Shown in pieces: positions 1 to 12,187 of a stretch of DNA of 64,000 nt. Numbering within the stretch: position 1 is the stretch's first letter; every line of letters begins with the position of its first letter. The notes beneath the pieces are model-generated. The model was not told where the DNA came from. It saw only the letters and a list, made by a program, of their open reading frames with translations, and did not search any database. Source of the stretch: Sarcomyxa edulis (lineage: Eukaryota; Basidiomycota; Agaricomycetes; Agaricales; Mycenaceae); contig QUOL01000010.1 in the NCBI GenBank assembly GCA_009761415.1, positions 744,001 through 808,000 of the forward strand, written 5' to 3'. A program made the translations under genes and the position numbers.

Positions 1-703
1 AGCAGTCCCTGGGCCTCCAGAAGAGACAGCGTGCAGATTTATCTCGTCAGAGTCCCCGACCGATAGAAGTGTTCGCCCGTCAGGAGATAGCGAGCCTGTG
101 ATAGCAAGATTGTCGCTTTCGTCAACGCAGCATGACAAGAAATGCTTGATTGCTCACATTGGTTGACGCGATATCCAAGTTTGAGGATCCCGCATTCAGC
201 GAGAGCTTCTGGTCTAGTCCTGATTGGAACGTCGTAGAATCTTACCATGCAATCGTTACTGCTGAGAATGAGCCGAGGCTCTTGACTCCCCGGAAAAGTT
301 GAAGTCAGCACAACGGAATTGATCTCCACATCTGCAGCTAGCATGGTCTGAAGTTCCCAGATTGTTTCCATAGAACGATGGTGCAGTGATATGTGTAGTT
401 CTGCGTTGCTATTTCCTGCCGAAAGCAGGGTGTAATCCGTGTCGGGGAGTGCCAAAGCGGCGAAATGGTCGGGACGGAAGGAAAGGTCTGCTATAGAAAC
501 AGGGTCCTATCGTCATCATATCTCGGTGGCTTAGATGAGAAGTTATTAAGAACATGTATGGTAATATTTACCGATGCAGCAACGTGAATGTCATGCTGCA
601 TAATAGACTGCTCCTGGAGATAATTGATCACACCACGTTCATGGGGACATGTGATGAGATCCCGAAGCTGTCTGAAGATGGCCCAAGGCTGATATGAGAC
701 CAT
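1..703 (-). CDS. WD40-type repeat protein, DUF2415-like (N-terminal part, runs off window)
   Basis: The start codon is at 703 and the gene continues past the left edge. The first exon carries LRDLITCPHERGVINY, which resembles the conserved N-terminal block of fungal DUF2415/WD-repeat proteins. The second segment has the propeller-like strands YTLLSAGNSNAELHISLHHR and RLILSSNDCMVRFYDV. After an intron at 95-157 (GTGAGC...CACAG) the frame continues with SPDGRTLLSVGDSDEINLH, a typical WD blade. A further intron spans about 491-571; its ends fit GT-AG, but the reading phase across it does not close in my model, so that boundary or a small exon is unresolved. The molecular role of the family is not established. 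The WD40 assignment is fairly sure, the DUF2415 assignment less so. Confidence 0.65.
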
Positions 704-1465
704 CGGTTTATCGAGCTCGTAATAACATGATGACCTACATGTAAGTTATGGTTATATCTGCGGGAGTTATAAGGGTCGGCGTCGATGACACGAGCACATT
801 GGAGTCGATGTGGGTATTATCCATGGTGTTTCCTGGCATACTTAGTCGACGTTGACGTTAGAGGGTTGGTGAAACGCCTCCAAATTGAAATACGACTCGA
901 TAATACTCCCTCCTGCACAGCCACCTATCATGGCAGTCGCGTGGACGCGTATTGCGTTTGTCTGATATTTGGCTACGGTCTCTACACGTGTTCAATCGAA
1001 GCTCATCTTCATTGAATCCTTCGCTCGAACGACCACGATGTTCAGTACTTTTGAGGCGAATCCAAGCCTTGGATCAACTCTAACCTAGCTTGAACCTCTC
1101 GTCATGTTGATCTATCATATCGTAAAGACGCGGTCAGGTGCACGTTCGGTGCACGAAGCTAAATTTTCTAAGGACGCGTTTGTTGAACACACGAGGGGAT
1201 GTTAACCCCACTTTTAGAGTTCAATTTCATACCATGAAGCGTGCACTGGAGACATATATAAAGGGAAAAGTCAGTCTTCAGCTCGATAATTATACATCAT
1301 TGACATTATGCCTTCGAGTCGTGAGTGCTTCCTGCTATCATCTAGAAACTTCTCATACTTACATGGATTCTATGAGCAGGACATCACCGGTCTAGCATTT
1401 GGAGATCGGTTAGTACTTTTGAGATTTACGCTTGTTTACACTCTCTGATCAATCCTCCAGAAATT
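704..1465. other. intergenic region between divergent genes
   Basis: This stretch separates the minus-strand WD40-type gene from the plus-strand hypothetical gene and should hold both promoters. The short open frames at 785-1015 and 1138-1395 have no family resemblance and no convincing splice continuation. No repeat or RNA gene was seen. Confidence 0.4.
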
Positions 1466-2808
1466 ATGTCACTTTCAGGAAGCTTTGGGCCTGCAAGAGG
1501 ATCTTGGGCAATGCATGAATATCAGAGTAAGTATATAAATTACTTCAATCCTGAAAACTTGCTCTCAGCTAAGCGATATAGTGACCAGAAACGAATCCGT
1601 GAACTAGCAGTGCAGCATTTCGACTATAATGTGCTCTCCTCAAAGCAAACAAAGCAGACGTGGGATGATTTCGAAACTAAAGTACCCGTCTATCTTTTGC
1701 ACACCGTCATTCTTCATTCTCTAATGCCTGTATTACTGTATGTTTCAGATCTGCGCGGAGCTACCAATCTTTGTATTTCAGCCTCAGCGCGAGGCCTTGC
1801 GACACTATACGACAAAATTCTTGTGCGACGATATTTCTAGGTTTAGGCAATGCAAAGCTCAAGGACAGACTAAGGGACTGAGGCGTACGGTAAAGGAAAG
1901 AATGGTATGTCTAGGATCTTCGTGGACAGAGTTTTCCGCCCGTTGACTGGAATGTAGGACGCCCTTATCTCTTCCGACGCGCTTCCACCCCCATCTTCAG
2001 CAACTCCTGTTGCGAGCCGCGCTTTTCATGGGCAAGGCCCCAACACCCAAAGACTCCTAGTCGGCGCCGGCAAGAAGCACCTTCATTTGAACCCCATCTC
2101 CTTTCCTCCAGTCCAGACTTCTGACTGTGGGCACAATGCTGAAATACCGTCGTTTTATTCAGCATTGGTAAGTTTCTCCCAAGTATCTCGTCTCGTCGTT
2201 CATTACGCTCTGACGCTATGGCTGCTATCCAGTCAGATGATCGCTCTACTCGCATAAAGGAAACTTCGGCTCAAAAACCTTTGTTTGAATCAATTCTCAA
2301 CGGTACTCAAACAAAAAATGCATTGTCTGATTCTGCGCACGCGAATATTGACGTGCCAGAGGTATAGTTTGTTCCAAATGTACTTACTCTACTTTGCTTA
2401 CATTGAACGATATGATGCGTAGCTCCTCGTCAACGAGGTCACGACCAATTTGAACAAACAATCTTCTAGAGAAAGACCAAGGGATCCCGGATCTGCTTTG
2501 ACTTTGAACATCCAAGTCAACATTCGCCTACCAGCCTTGGAGACGCCTTCTCATGACTTAGACATTGTCCGCAATATTCATGTCCGTCATCTCTTCAGTC
2601 TTTCTACGCGCTAATGTTTATTGACTTTTTTGATACACAGGCTCAACCCCGACTTCTCTGTGTCCCTGAGTTACACATCGAGAAAAGGTCTGAAGATCAC
2701 TTGACTTCGTACGTGCCTGCAGCTCATTGCAACCTTCAAGTGGAACGCAGGGAGTGGTACGAGATGAACGATGGAGAGAGGCAGTGGGTGATTATCGAGG
2801 ATGTCTGA
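1466..2808 (+). CDS. hypothetical protein, seven exons
   Basis: I do not recognise the family. A model with exons 1466-1526, 1569-1681, 1749-1904, 1958-2167, 2233-2361, 2423-2581 and 2641-2808 keeps one frame through six GT-AG introns of 41-67 bp and gives about 331 residues. The N-terminal half is helical and charged (KRYSDQKRIRELAVQHFDY, then the block PIFVFQPQREALRHYTTKF). The middle is Ser/Pro-rich and the C-terminus is acidic, ending in WVIIEDV. No signal peptide or membrane segment is visible. The joint phase agreement of all seven exons supports a real gene. The start could lie upstream, because a possible acceptor (CCTCCAG) immediately precedes it. Confidence 0.55.
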
Positions 2809-3065
2809 AGATTAAATCATGTGACATGAGGGACGCGTTGTTGCGTTGAATGTGTAGTGTGCATGTTCAGTAGGCATGTATGGTCCATGGTGGCTTAGTA
2901 TACTTCGAGCAGTCTAACCAACTGTATGTAATATCATCCTTTAGATTACAACATTCAATGTCTGCGTCGCGTGAACACGTCGTGATTCCCTTATGATATA
3001 TCGCGTTCCCAACTCGAGGTAGCATCGTGGATGCCCGAAGGTCATACGCATCAACACTACTGCTA

Positions 3066-4680
3066 TCAGGTTGATTCAGGATCAATCGATTTGACCGTGA
3101 AATTCAAGCCCTCCTCCCGGTACCTTTCCATTCTTCCAAGTGCATATGAGCTGAATGATGATTCCTGCAAGGCTACATGCACCTTTCGCAAACGAGCAAT
3201 CGGGCGATTTGGTATGGCATCGGTGTCGGGCCACCAGCGCGTTTCCACCATATCCACGAAGTGCTGTAGATGGAGATCTTCATCTATATCATCGACGACC
3301 AGTTCCTGGAGACAAGGAAGCAATGGATCCAAGCTCTCTCTGGTGTATGTGAGGGCCTCGAGGACGTCGGGTGGACACGAACAATCTGTAAGAGAGAGCG
3401 AAACAAGGGACGGCACGGTGTGAAATAATACTCTGGAATCCACGGATTGAATATTCGAGAAAGTGATTGACAACGATGTCAACGCAGATTGCGAGCGAGC
3501 CTGGAAGGATACGAATTGGTCAAAAAAGAAGTCGTGTTCATAAACCTCTTCAACGAGGACCAAAGTGCGCAATGCAGGAAGAGTAAGGTTATTGAGAATA
3601 TGACGCTCTGCGAATGAAGTGCCCTCACCACGATAGTCAAATATCAGATGAAGATCATGGAGATGCGGAAGGATGACTTTTGGTGAATGGGTGGACAAGG
3701 GTGTAATTGAGACGTTCATGTACGAGATACATTGTTCTAGATGGAAGCATTGCAGAAATAGGGATGGATGGAAACTGCAACCGTAGATTTCGAGATTCGT
3801 TAGCTGCGACCATGGAATATTTAACCTGTGAATTGTAGTTCGCTCTACGGTGAGATGATTCGGATAGGCGAAATAATTCGGAGAGGCTGAAAATTTCACA
3901 CTCTTCAAACAAGGTGCATCCCTGAATGCTGTCAGGCCACTTTCCCGAAGAATGGGAGAATGTTCCAAGGTTAGATCTTTGACAAGGCTCACATCTAGGT
4001 GCTCGAGAAGACACATCGACTGGTGAAATGTCGAGAGGTCAGGTATAAAGACGTCGGCGAGATCTATGTAGAGTCGTTTGCATCGGGGGAAGTATGGGAA
4101 CAAAGCGCTGACCGAGTTCGGCATTTCAATCAAGCATCCGACACGTATGCTCAGAGACAGAGGAAGCAACTGAGCTCGATCCAGCCAGATCTTCGCAAGG
4201 TCCATAGCGCTGTCTTGCGCAAAGAAGGTGACACATATATGTCTCCAAGTAGAGCAAATTTGGCCGAGCAACAGTGGAGCTTTATGACACGAGGGACAAG
4301 AGTCCGGATCGAAATCAACATCGAAAACTAGGAGAAAAATCTCTCGTATAAGTTCGGGAGGCAGACGTCTGATGGGCGATATGATTGATTTGTGCGTGCT
4401 GATGTCACTGGTGCATCGAGAGCGTCGCGCTTCAAGTCGTTCGACGATAGCGCGTGTAGCAGCAAGCTCTCGATCCAAACCTGAGAGACGCGACTCTTCC
4501 GCCGAGATAAGCTCGAGGATCTTCAGGGATTCAGAATCAGTCGGAGGAAAGTTGGACATGCAAAGAAATTTCAGTCGGTCGGGGTGTAACATCTACGATC
4601 CAGTTGGATTAGCGACCCAGATATCAGTTTGGAAATTGAATAGTACTCACGGGGTGCTCTATGTCTGAATTCGAGGGCAT
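3066..4680 (-). CDS. F-box domain protein (paralogue 1)
   Basis: Two exons: 4651-4680 encodes MPSNSDIEHP, an intron lies at 4593-4650, and 3066-4592 encodes the rest, about 518 residues. Residues about 25-70 are a coiled coil (ESRLSGLDRELAATRAIVERLE), followed by the F-box core IRRLPPELIREIFLLV at about 80-95 and LLLGQICSTWRHIC. The remainder is irregular leucine-rich, repeat-like sequence. F-box proteins act as substrate adaptors of SCF ubiquitin ligases; this basidiomycete type is strongly expanded and no substrate can be inferred. The paralogue at 17572-19243 has the same exon layout. Compared with it, this copy lacks roughly 20 residues just after the STWR motif, in frame, so it may be shortened but is not obviously broken. 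Confidence 0.85.
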
Positions 4681-4761
4681 GATGAGGCTTCTTCAGCATC
4701 AATGCCTTACACAATCGCTGAGTATGGGTCTGGGACACAGGTCGATTCTCAGTGCTCAATA

Positions 4762-5417
4762 GAGAGTTTGCGAAAGCCACCGGTGGCTTATGTAAGCCAC
4801 CCATGGCCGGTTTTCGCTTGCGATTTTCAATGGCTTTTCAATGGCTTTACCCTCTTTCGTAGTCCTATTCCTCTTCATCGAACGAATACCTCAATTCCAT
4901 TTCATCTCTAATCCATCACGAACCAAGCATAGATCATCTTCCAGGTCCATACTTCCCCATCGGAAGGTTACCGTTCTGACCTGGCACTGCGAAACAAGAT
5001 GATTTTCCTGGACAATAGCTGGATCTACCATGATGGCGAAGGACAGTTTTCTCACCACCTTCTGAACTATTACGATTACCCAGTGTTCTCCCATCTACGC
5101 TGTTGATGTTTTCCCCGTCCTTCGTACTTAAATCACTCTGTGCTGCTTTCTAGTCTATGTCCTTCAGTGCGTATCAAATATATTATGGGTATGTTTCTGG
5201 ATGCGTGAAATCTATGTGTGAGGTCCATATTTTGGAGTCTGAGGTGATGAGCATCACTCGAAGTTACGAGTGAATTGACGAGCCTGCGTTGAGTATACTT
5301 GAACGTCCCTCGGGCGACGCTCGGGGATCTCAATTACTCGATTAGGCTAGTGAGCGGAGCCATCCGGCGGCTTTCCGCAACAACCAAAAGCCACCCAATG
5401 GCTTACCGCAAACTCTC
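4762..5417. mobile_element. 656 bp inverted-repeat element, TA-flanked (non-autonomous, MITE-like)
   Basis: The ends are inverted copies of GAGAGTTTGCG, extended by imperfect pairing through AAGCCA and GGTGGCTT to about 30 bp. The dinucleotide TA flanks both ends (4760-4761 and 5418-5419), as expected for Tc1/mariner-type target duplication. The outer about 50 bp on each side match the complete 109 bp element at 10927-11035; here they are separated by about 547 bp of unrelated sequence. Only short open frames (66-67 codons) occur inside and no transposase was recognised. The ends hold several short palindromic copies of GCCACC/GGTGGC. Confidence 0.75.
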
Positions 5418-5419
5418 TA

Positions 5420-7614
5420 TTTACGATAAGCAAAATACAGTAGTACAGAATCCAGTTATCGACATAGGTAAGCTATTTCCTCCATGTACAACCGAGATAA
5501 TGTCACGGTGGTCGAAGTTACGGTTTCGCATCGGGTCTGCCCCTGTATTGAAACGTGGATAGCGGGAACATCAGGGAAAATCGAAACCTGGAAATCTCTA
5601 GGATATCAGTCTATATCATTGAATGCCTCGGTTTCCCTTGAGAAATATTGGAAATCCAGAAAAGTCAGATTTCCAGACTATCTAGCAGCCCCCCGAAAAT
5701 CTGGCGTGCTATATCTAGATATTTCGGACTTTCCGTGATTCATCGTGATCTATCGTGATCTTTTTGACAATGTTTAAAGGCTTTTGTGAGGGTTCTGAAG
5801 AATCTCTGCCAGTATCTGGTCATATATATCTCAAATCTCAACAAAATCATGGTAAATTCATATATATCTATTGAGGGTGTTCCGATTTCTAGGAGTAACA
5901 AGATGAATTACACAATGATAGACATGAATTCAGTGTTGGTGCAAGGAAATAGTCAGTGGTATCGAAGGAAAAGTAAAGGAAGAGTTGCAACCGGCCCTTC
6001 CACTAATGAACCTATGGTCTGTACAAGCCTCGCAGTATGCAGAGAGCAACGAGAGATGATACATGATGGCGGGCCATAACAACGCGGCTCTACGAGTCCA
6101 GCAAGTCAGCAAGTCGCGCAAAAACAATGCAGAAGGACGCAATATGGACATACCTGGATTTTGTGTGATGTTTGTGGGGATGTGTAAAATTCTATGCGAC
6201 CAGTCGTACAACGTATTTTTCTATCAAAATTGCTAGACACAATGACTCGGAAAAGAGACAGAAAACATGAACTGACCAGAAATTTAAGGATGAGCTCCTG
6301 AAACATGTATGCTCTCGTCGTTCTCACTTTCGGCTCCGAGAGGAATGCAACTCGCAATTCGGACCAGGTACCTGCAGACAGAAGAAAGTATGGTCAGTCG
6401 AGATGATACATCTTGAACGGAAGAGGCAGGTGGATGGGAGTGTGGTAGTTGTAGTGAATATCGATGAAGATTGAAGATGAAACATTGAAACGTTGACGGC
6501 GGAGAGGAAAAGAACTCTAGGAGTTGTCGGTGTGACTTAAATGCAAGCACTCACCCGTGTACCAGCGCCAATGCTCTCTTCGAGCTCTTCAACATGCGAC
6601 CAACTGGCAACGCGCAATGTTCGACTTCGCGTCGCTCTTGCTTCACGAGCTCTACGGTCTCTCGTAGACCTTAGCGCAGGATGGAGGGGGAATGAAAGCC
6701 TGTTCACGATGAGTAGCAGAAAGAAGAGCACAAGGTAAGTTGCCCATGGCGTCACACAAACCGTACACGTCGGCAAACACTCACTTGGCAATTCCAGGCT
6801 ATTCCACACAAGTCCACACACAGTCCAGCAATGTCCAGCTTCATGGACAATTGGTGCCGGCGGGCCTGGAGTTTGGCACTACTCCATTCCAGCCGGCTCG
6901 AGAGGTTCTCGGGGCAATTGGCATGTCCGACGTTGTTCGTCTTCAAGTCTGCTCACACGTTCCATCAACCACACACACACGGACCAGTTAGCTTAGCGGA
7001 GACAGTGCAGGAGAGGAAGTACAAGAATGACAGAATAGGATGTTAGTCTTGGATTTGCTCGAAGTCCAGGTACGCAACTCAGCCAATTTTCGCTCGTTTT
7101 CACTACCGTTTTCCCTGTATACAAGCTCAGATTCCAGCTTCGTAGACGTGTTGAACGATCGATTCTCCTTGTCTCCATCTTCATCCACCTATTCCACCCC
7201 CAAATATTGTTGTCGGAGTCCGGATTGACCTCTCCGGCATCTTCAGCATCCACAGCCTTCCGGAGTTCCATTCATGTTGGTCTCTATCGGTCTTTCCTCT
7301 CCCTCTTCCACGTACATTCTCCCCATCGAGGTCCACCCCACGTTGTCGTCGGTCGAGGGTCTGCCTGCGCGTCGATGTGGAAACAGTCACTCCAGACTGT
7401 ACAATTCTTTTTTGTCTCGTCTTCTTAGTGCATCGGCCGCTTACTCTTATATGATTTAATTCCTGATATCCACTGTCCTGTGAAAACTGTTAGATACACC
7501 CTTACTTCCTCTGAAATATTTTGATAAATCTCTCGCACGAAACTCAGAGCCCCAAAAGATCAGCTATTTTGTGAAACAACTGTGAAATATTGCTATAAAT
7601 CCTTCACTCGAAAT
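5420..7614. other. about 2.2 kb without a recognisable gene
   Basis: The sequence is AT-rich and low in coding signal at 5500-5900 and 7440-7614. The only suggestive piece is a minus-strand open frame at 6537-6821 with a hydrophobic stretch (YLVLFFLLLIVNRL) followed by a basic, then acidic segment, ending at a plausible GTGAGT donor. I could not find a continuing exon in phase, so I do not call it a gene. The remaining open frames on both strands look random. Confidence 0.35.
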
Positions 7615-9772
7615 TCAGATCACACGAAGGGCAGAGATCTCAGAATAAATCAGAGAAAAATCTCGAAGTTTGTGAGATTTCTGAAAGTCCGGGATACTTC
7701 TGAAATATTCTGATTTAGGTTTTCCCTGATGAAAGCGACGCTGGTGGGACGTGTTTGGAAGCCATCGCGGATGTCTACCGTAAGATACTATGAGCCAAAC
7801 AAATTTGACGGACGAGATGTTGTACAAGCTACCTTGTAGTTCCCTGGAGGGTATAGACACAGCATCGCGCGAGTTTTGCAGAGCTTGCCTCATTGTTTTT
7901 CGCGAGTTTAACCTGTGAATATATATATCAGGTACGCAAGGCAACAGGGCGGTCAAAATGCTCACGATACAAGCAACGAGTTCACGTAGACTGATTTGAG
8001 CCGTCAGTTTCGTCATGACGATACTAGGTGAAGAGTACTTACATTTACTGATGATGATGTGGACTATGACACGAGTCAGCTACAGTGCAGTCGGTATCGA
8101 GGTAATGGCACTCACATGCAGCAAAAATAAAGTTCGTGGGCAGGGCCAGCCACTAAAACAAAGGAGAGCATCCTTGATTATATGCACAGATGCAAGGAAA
8201 AGGTGTCCCTTACGAGAACCAAGTTGCACACAGCAATGACACTGAAGCCAGGCATCAGAAAGCTCCTTAGTGAGGATGCATGGCTCCAACATACCTAGTG
8301 AAGAAACCAACGTTCACAGAGAATATTATAAGTCTGTTGATCAAATTTTCGGTTCTGTGTGGAAGGTAATTGTCAGGTTATGAATATTGAGTACGACGTC
8401 GCCAGGTACGCTCTTACCCGCTAAATCCTGTTCGCGACTTCCGCAAGAAGTAAACCAGAGCCGCTGAAATCGTTAGGTCGCATACTGTCGTAGAAACAAG
8501 CTCGAGGCTACCACCAATCTGAAGCAAAGACGTTGCGTTGAGATATGCAATGCTCGAAAGGAGAGCTCTAGGTGCTGACTTGGCTAACTCGGCCGTGAAT
8601 GGAAGCAATTCGTGTATCGATGAATCTTTGAGACCTGTGGTGAGCACAACTAGATAATGCAGATGTTCCATAGGGCTCACAAGTCGACGGTCAAAACTTG
8701 ACAACGGCTAGAATTAATAAGGTGCACGATGTGAGGGGCCGACAGAGCTCACCTAATCCTCCGACTGACCAACCATGTCAGTAGGTACATCACTCCAAAA
8801 ACTCGGGGACAGCTTACTTAGTTGAATACTTGATAGAGCCATCTAGACATCGTTCAGTAGTGATAACAATAAAACGAATGGGGGAATGTCACTCACAAGG
8901 ATTCCGGTGATCCACACATTCCGATTCGAGACTGAACACTTCAGGGTTAGAAACTTGAGCGAATTGTAAGCCATTGTTCCTTACGAATATAGACTCTTCG
9001 GATGTAGAACCTAGACGGAGCAACGGTAAGTGACTTTGCGAGAGAGCGGGTCTCTCAAGACGAACCCTTGAACTATGCTCGTTAAAGCGTACTGAGAGAG
9101 AAATTACAAGATGAGTTGAGACCTCGAACATGTCAAGACAAAACTTACCGTGACCAGCACTGAGGTCTACGAGGCGACCAATGGTGAGTTCAGATGAGTA
9201 ATGTAATGACAAGCCATGCTCACCCCGAAGCTCCTAAGTCGGAGAAGAAATGAGCGGAGGAAGGCGGAACAAATGCATAGAAAGCGTACAATTGGAAGAG
9301 GGGTAAACCGCCATAATTCTCTGGCATCTTACATGGTATATACCAGAAGTGTAATGTTTCACAGATGAGGGCGATATGTGCTGTGTCCAAGAACCTGTAT
9401 AGGGCGCACAATCGTTATCAATGCTGCGCAAAGACGAGAAGAGGATGACTTGCATGCACACTCCGACCTTCAAGAGGTGTAGCTCTGTGATTAGTACGTT
9501 GTGACTGCAATCTGTCAGACTTACCATAATCTTGAGGTACAGTGGGTCCGACAGATATGATCGGTAATAATACACAGTCTGGGCCATGGTCACTCCATAC
9601 AGACTGTACAAAGGTGAGCACAATACAGGCAGTCAAGAGGTCCACTTACACGCAACAAAACATAAGGCCTATCAAGCTCTGGTCAATCCTGCGTTTTCAC
9701 CAATCGAAAAACACGATGTCCGCACTCACCAATAAGAGACGGGCCATAGATTTCGGCGGGATTATCTGACAT
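7615..9772 (-). CDS. DUF6534-type seven-transmembrane protein
   Basis: A gene of many small exons. Supported pieces in order: 9730-9772 (MSDNPAEIYGPSLIG), 9650-9668, 9525-9603 (LYGVTMAQTVYYYRSYL), then RFLDTAHIALICETL near 9370, YALTSIVQG and FYIRRVYI near 9000-9080, SNRNVWITGIL near 8900-8930, SADVLIA-like LEL...FLRKSRTGFSG at 8414-8704, TENLINRLIIFSVNVGFF near 8310-8350, WLALPTNFIFAA near 8130, and KFYVNSLLVSLNSRKTMRQ reaching the last exon. This order matches the basidiomycete DUF6534 family of integral membrane proteins, whose function is unknown. One junction (about 9412-9524) did not resolve in phase, so a microexon or local damage is possible. The last codons are also uncertain; the stop lies at 7615 or about 50 bp earlier. 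Confidence 0.75.
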
Positions 9773-11430
9773 GATGGTAAAGAATGTAAGGCAAGGACTC
9801 CTCGAGTACTACCAGGAGTGCTCAATGGATGGGTGAGGGGAAGAAAGAGAGCCTAGCTGCCAGTAAGGAAAATAGCTCCGCCGGACAGTGATACCCATGG
9901 TCGCCTTGTGGATATATGTCGAGGCAATGCTAAAATACTTTCATGGCCAGATTATTGTTTCTATTGACCCCGTCAGTAGATCAGAGCTGGACACCTTTGT
10001 CGCCGAAAACAGTCAGAGACGGCTGCACACAATTGGCCGAACGAAGTCGCGATCGGAGACTAGGCCGCGGTGAATGAAAAAGGAAACTTCCGGTCTCCGC
10101 TGGTCTCCGGCACCTTCGCGTCTCTCATGTCCTCCGTCTTTGATGTCAGCGTCTCTCCAGTGTACTAACACTCAGATGGAAAGTGACTTCGTCAGGATTC
10201 ACGAGGTAGTCCTCAAGCCTCCAATAATACCTAGTCACAGGTACAGAAAGCGCCCGCATCAGTAACACTCTATCAACACTCTATCGTCTAGACGGAACTA
10301 AGGATTAGCGTGATCTACAAGTCATCCATCATTAGCAAGAACTCTGAGTCTGATGCATTCAGGCGTTCTCTCCCAGGCATGGCACATTGTCTCGACTTTT
10401 CCTGTGATTCTGAGTGCCTCCCGTCGGCTTGGATGCGACGAGGTCGAACGGTAGTACACCATCACTAAACTCGATCGTTCCCCAAATATCTGGAAGCCGC
10501 TAGAAAAGACCTGGGAACGTTTGATCCTATGATAGATGAGCTTAGTCCTTCAGTGTTCTTTTCGAGGGGTTTGAAAGGTCAACCCAAATGCATACAGATG
10601 ATGTCGCATGTTCATTAGATCGAGAATGCTCGTTCTTGTCTACAACCGTTGGGACTGCGCATCATTGTCAACTTGCCGGTATCTCCAACATCGAGGATGT
10701 CGATACTGAGATGCCAGAGCGATGAAGAGATTGCACGTGCGCCGCCCTTGGATAGAAAAGAGATCAGGTCCAATACTGATCTTACGTTCTGAAAACCGGG
10801 AAATACCTTTATGATGCACTAGCTATCGGTGAGTCTGTTCATGAGAGAGACACAAAAGACATTCGTCTAGCAAATCACCGTACAGGCTGCTGCCTTCGGT
10901 CCAATTCTCCAAATGCAAGTACATTAGAGAGTTTGCGAAAGCCACCGGTGGCTTATGTAAGCCACCCATGGCCGGAGCCATCCGGCGGCTTTCCGCAACA
11001 ACCAAAAGCCACCCAATGGCTTACCGCAAACTCTCTAATATTGATTGTCGTTGCAGGTAGGGAGTCAATTAGCGACCGACGACCGTGACGAAAAGTGCGT
11101 TGAGACGTGTGACTGTTCGTGACAGGATAAATCCGCCTTCAAGACTCAAGTTGCAACTTGCCTCTGCCCCTCTTTCCTTTCCTCCTGCCGCATACGACTC
11201 CCTGGAATATTCCAACCGGTGGCACGCTCGCAACTCCCTTGAAATGAAGCACATTCTCTCGTCTGCAAGGATATAATCTATCGCTGGGCACCTGAGCACA
11301 CCTCGCCCTCGCCTCAACCTCACTGAATCCGGATCCTGGCAGCATAACATACCTCAAGGATTTTTCAAGGCATATCTGTACATAACTCATATATATATAT
11401 ATCAAAGCACACCCGACTCGTCTGCTCATC
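9773..11430. other. intergenic region with a short inverted-repeat element
   Basis: It lies between the start of the DUF6534 gene and the start of the small gene at 11431, so it contains both promoters. The open frames at 9888-10265 have no support. The only structured feature is the 109 bp element at 10927-11035. Just upstream of 11431 is the simple TA run at about 11390-11402. Confidence 0.4.
10927..11035. mobile_element. 109 bp fold-back element, short form of the 656 bp element
   Basis: It begins GAGAGTTTGCG and ends CGCAAACTCTC, flanked by TA at 10925-10926 and 11036-11037. The sequence equals the two outer ends of the 656 bp element joined directly at the dinucleotide GG (GGCCGG against GGAGCC). 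It is therefore either an internal-deletion derivative or the ancestral short element. No coding capacity. Confidence 0.75.
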
Positions 11431-12059
11431 ATGTCAGACTCTGGCTTTCGCTTGGATTCTCATTCTGACTCTGACTCTGAACTTGGTCCAATCGAAATCC
11501 TCGATAACTTGAACGTTGACACTACTCCAGACTCAGAGCCTCCACAAATATCACTATCACTGTCATCCAATTCCGACGTGGATACCGACACCGACTACGT
11601 GATCATACCTTCCCCGATTCCACTCCAGATCCCATCTTCGTCGACCTCTTCTTTCATTTCCGACCCAGAATACTTGGGCAGTACTAGCATGACTACTACA
11701 ACCACCGCCAACAATATTAATACGAATCCGTACCGGGGACACGCCGCCTGGGAAGCTATGGAACGTCCTTCCGCTGCCGCTGCCACTCGCAATAAACGCG
11801 GATTCGGAGCGCGGCAGCATCACAAACACCGTGACAGACGACATCGACACCGCCATGCTCGAGATCGTACAAATGATGTTCCTTTCTGTACGTCAATCTA
11901 CTTTTCCGTTTCCGAATAACCAATGCTCTCTGTCATGGTGCTCATAGACCTCAAATAGCGCGCGACGTCGTTCTGCTTCTCGGTCTTTGTCTCGTATTAG
12001 CATGCGTGCTTGTAATCTCAATTCGACCATTAGCTCTAGCTTGGCTCGACATTTCCTGA
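11431..12059 (+). CDS. small Ser/Asp-rich protein with C-terminal membrane segment
   Basis: Exon 1 is 11431-11887 and exon 2 is 11959-12059, with an intron ending in AATAG; the product is about 185 residues. The N-terminal 90 residues are Ser/Asp/Pro-rich and acidic. Residues about 125-148 are His/Arg-rich (HHKHRDRRHRHRHARDR). After the splice comes one hydrophobic helix (VVLLLGLCLVLACVLVIS) and only about 14 more residues, which is tail-anchored topology. There is no signal peptide and no recognisable family. An upstream acceptor (CTCATAG) would give an immediate stop, so the exon 2 choice is an inference. Confidence 0.5.
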
Positions 12060-12187
12060 CTGTTGTACTTGAAGACCCAGAGTGAAGTAAAGGCTATATC
12101 TAACATACCATTAAATTATCAAATTCGTAACTATTCATTATCGTGGTCCCTACTGATGCTCAGTCGCATCAACCCCCTCCCTCCCCA

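Noticed and set aside
785..1395. Open frames upstream of the hypothetical gene at 1466
   Set aside because: No family resemblance, no conserved motif, and the splice options lead into frames with stops.
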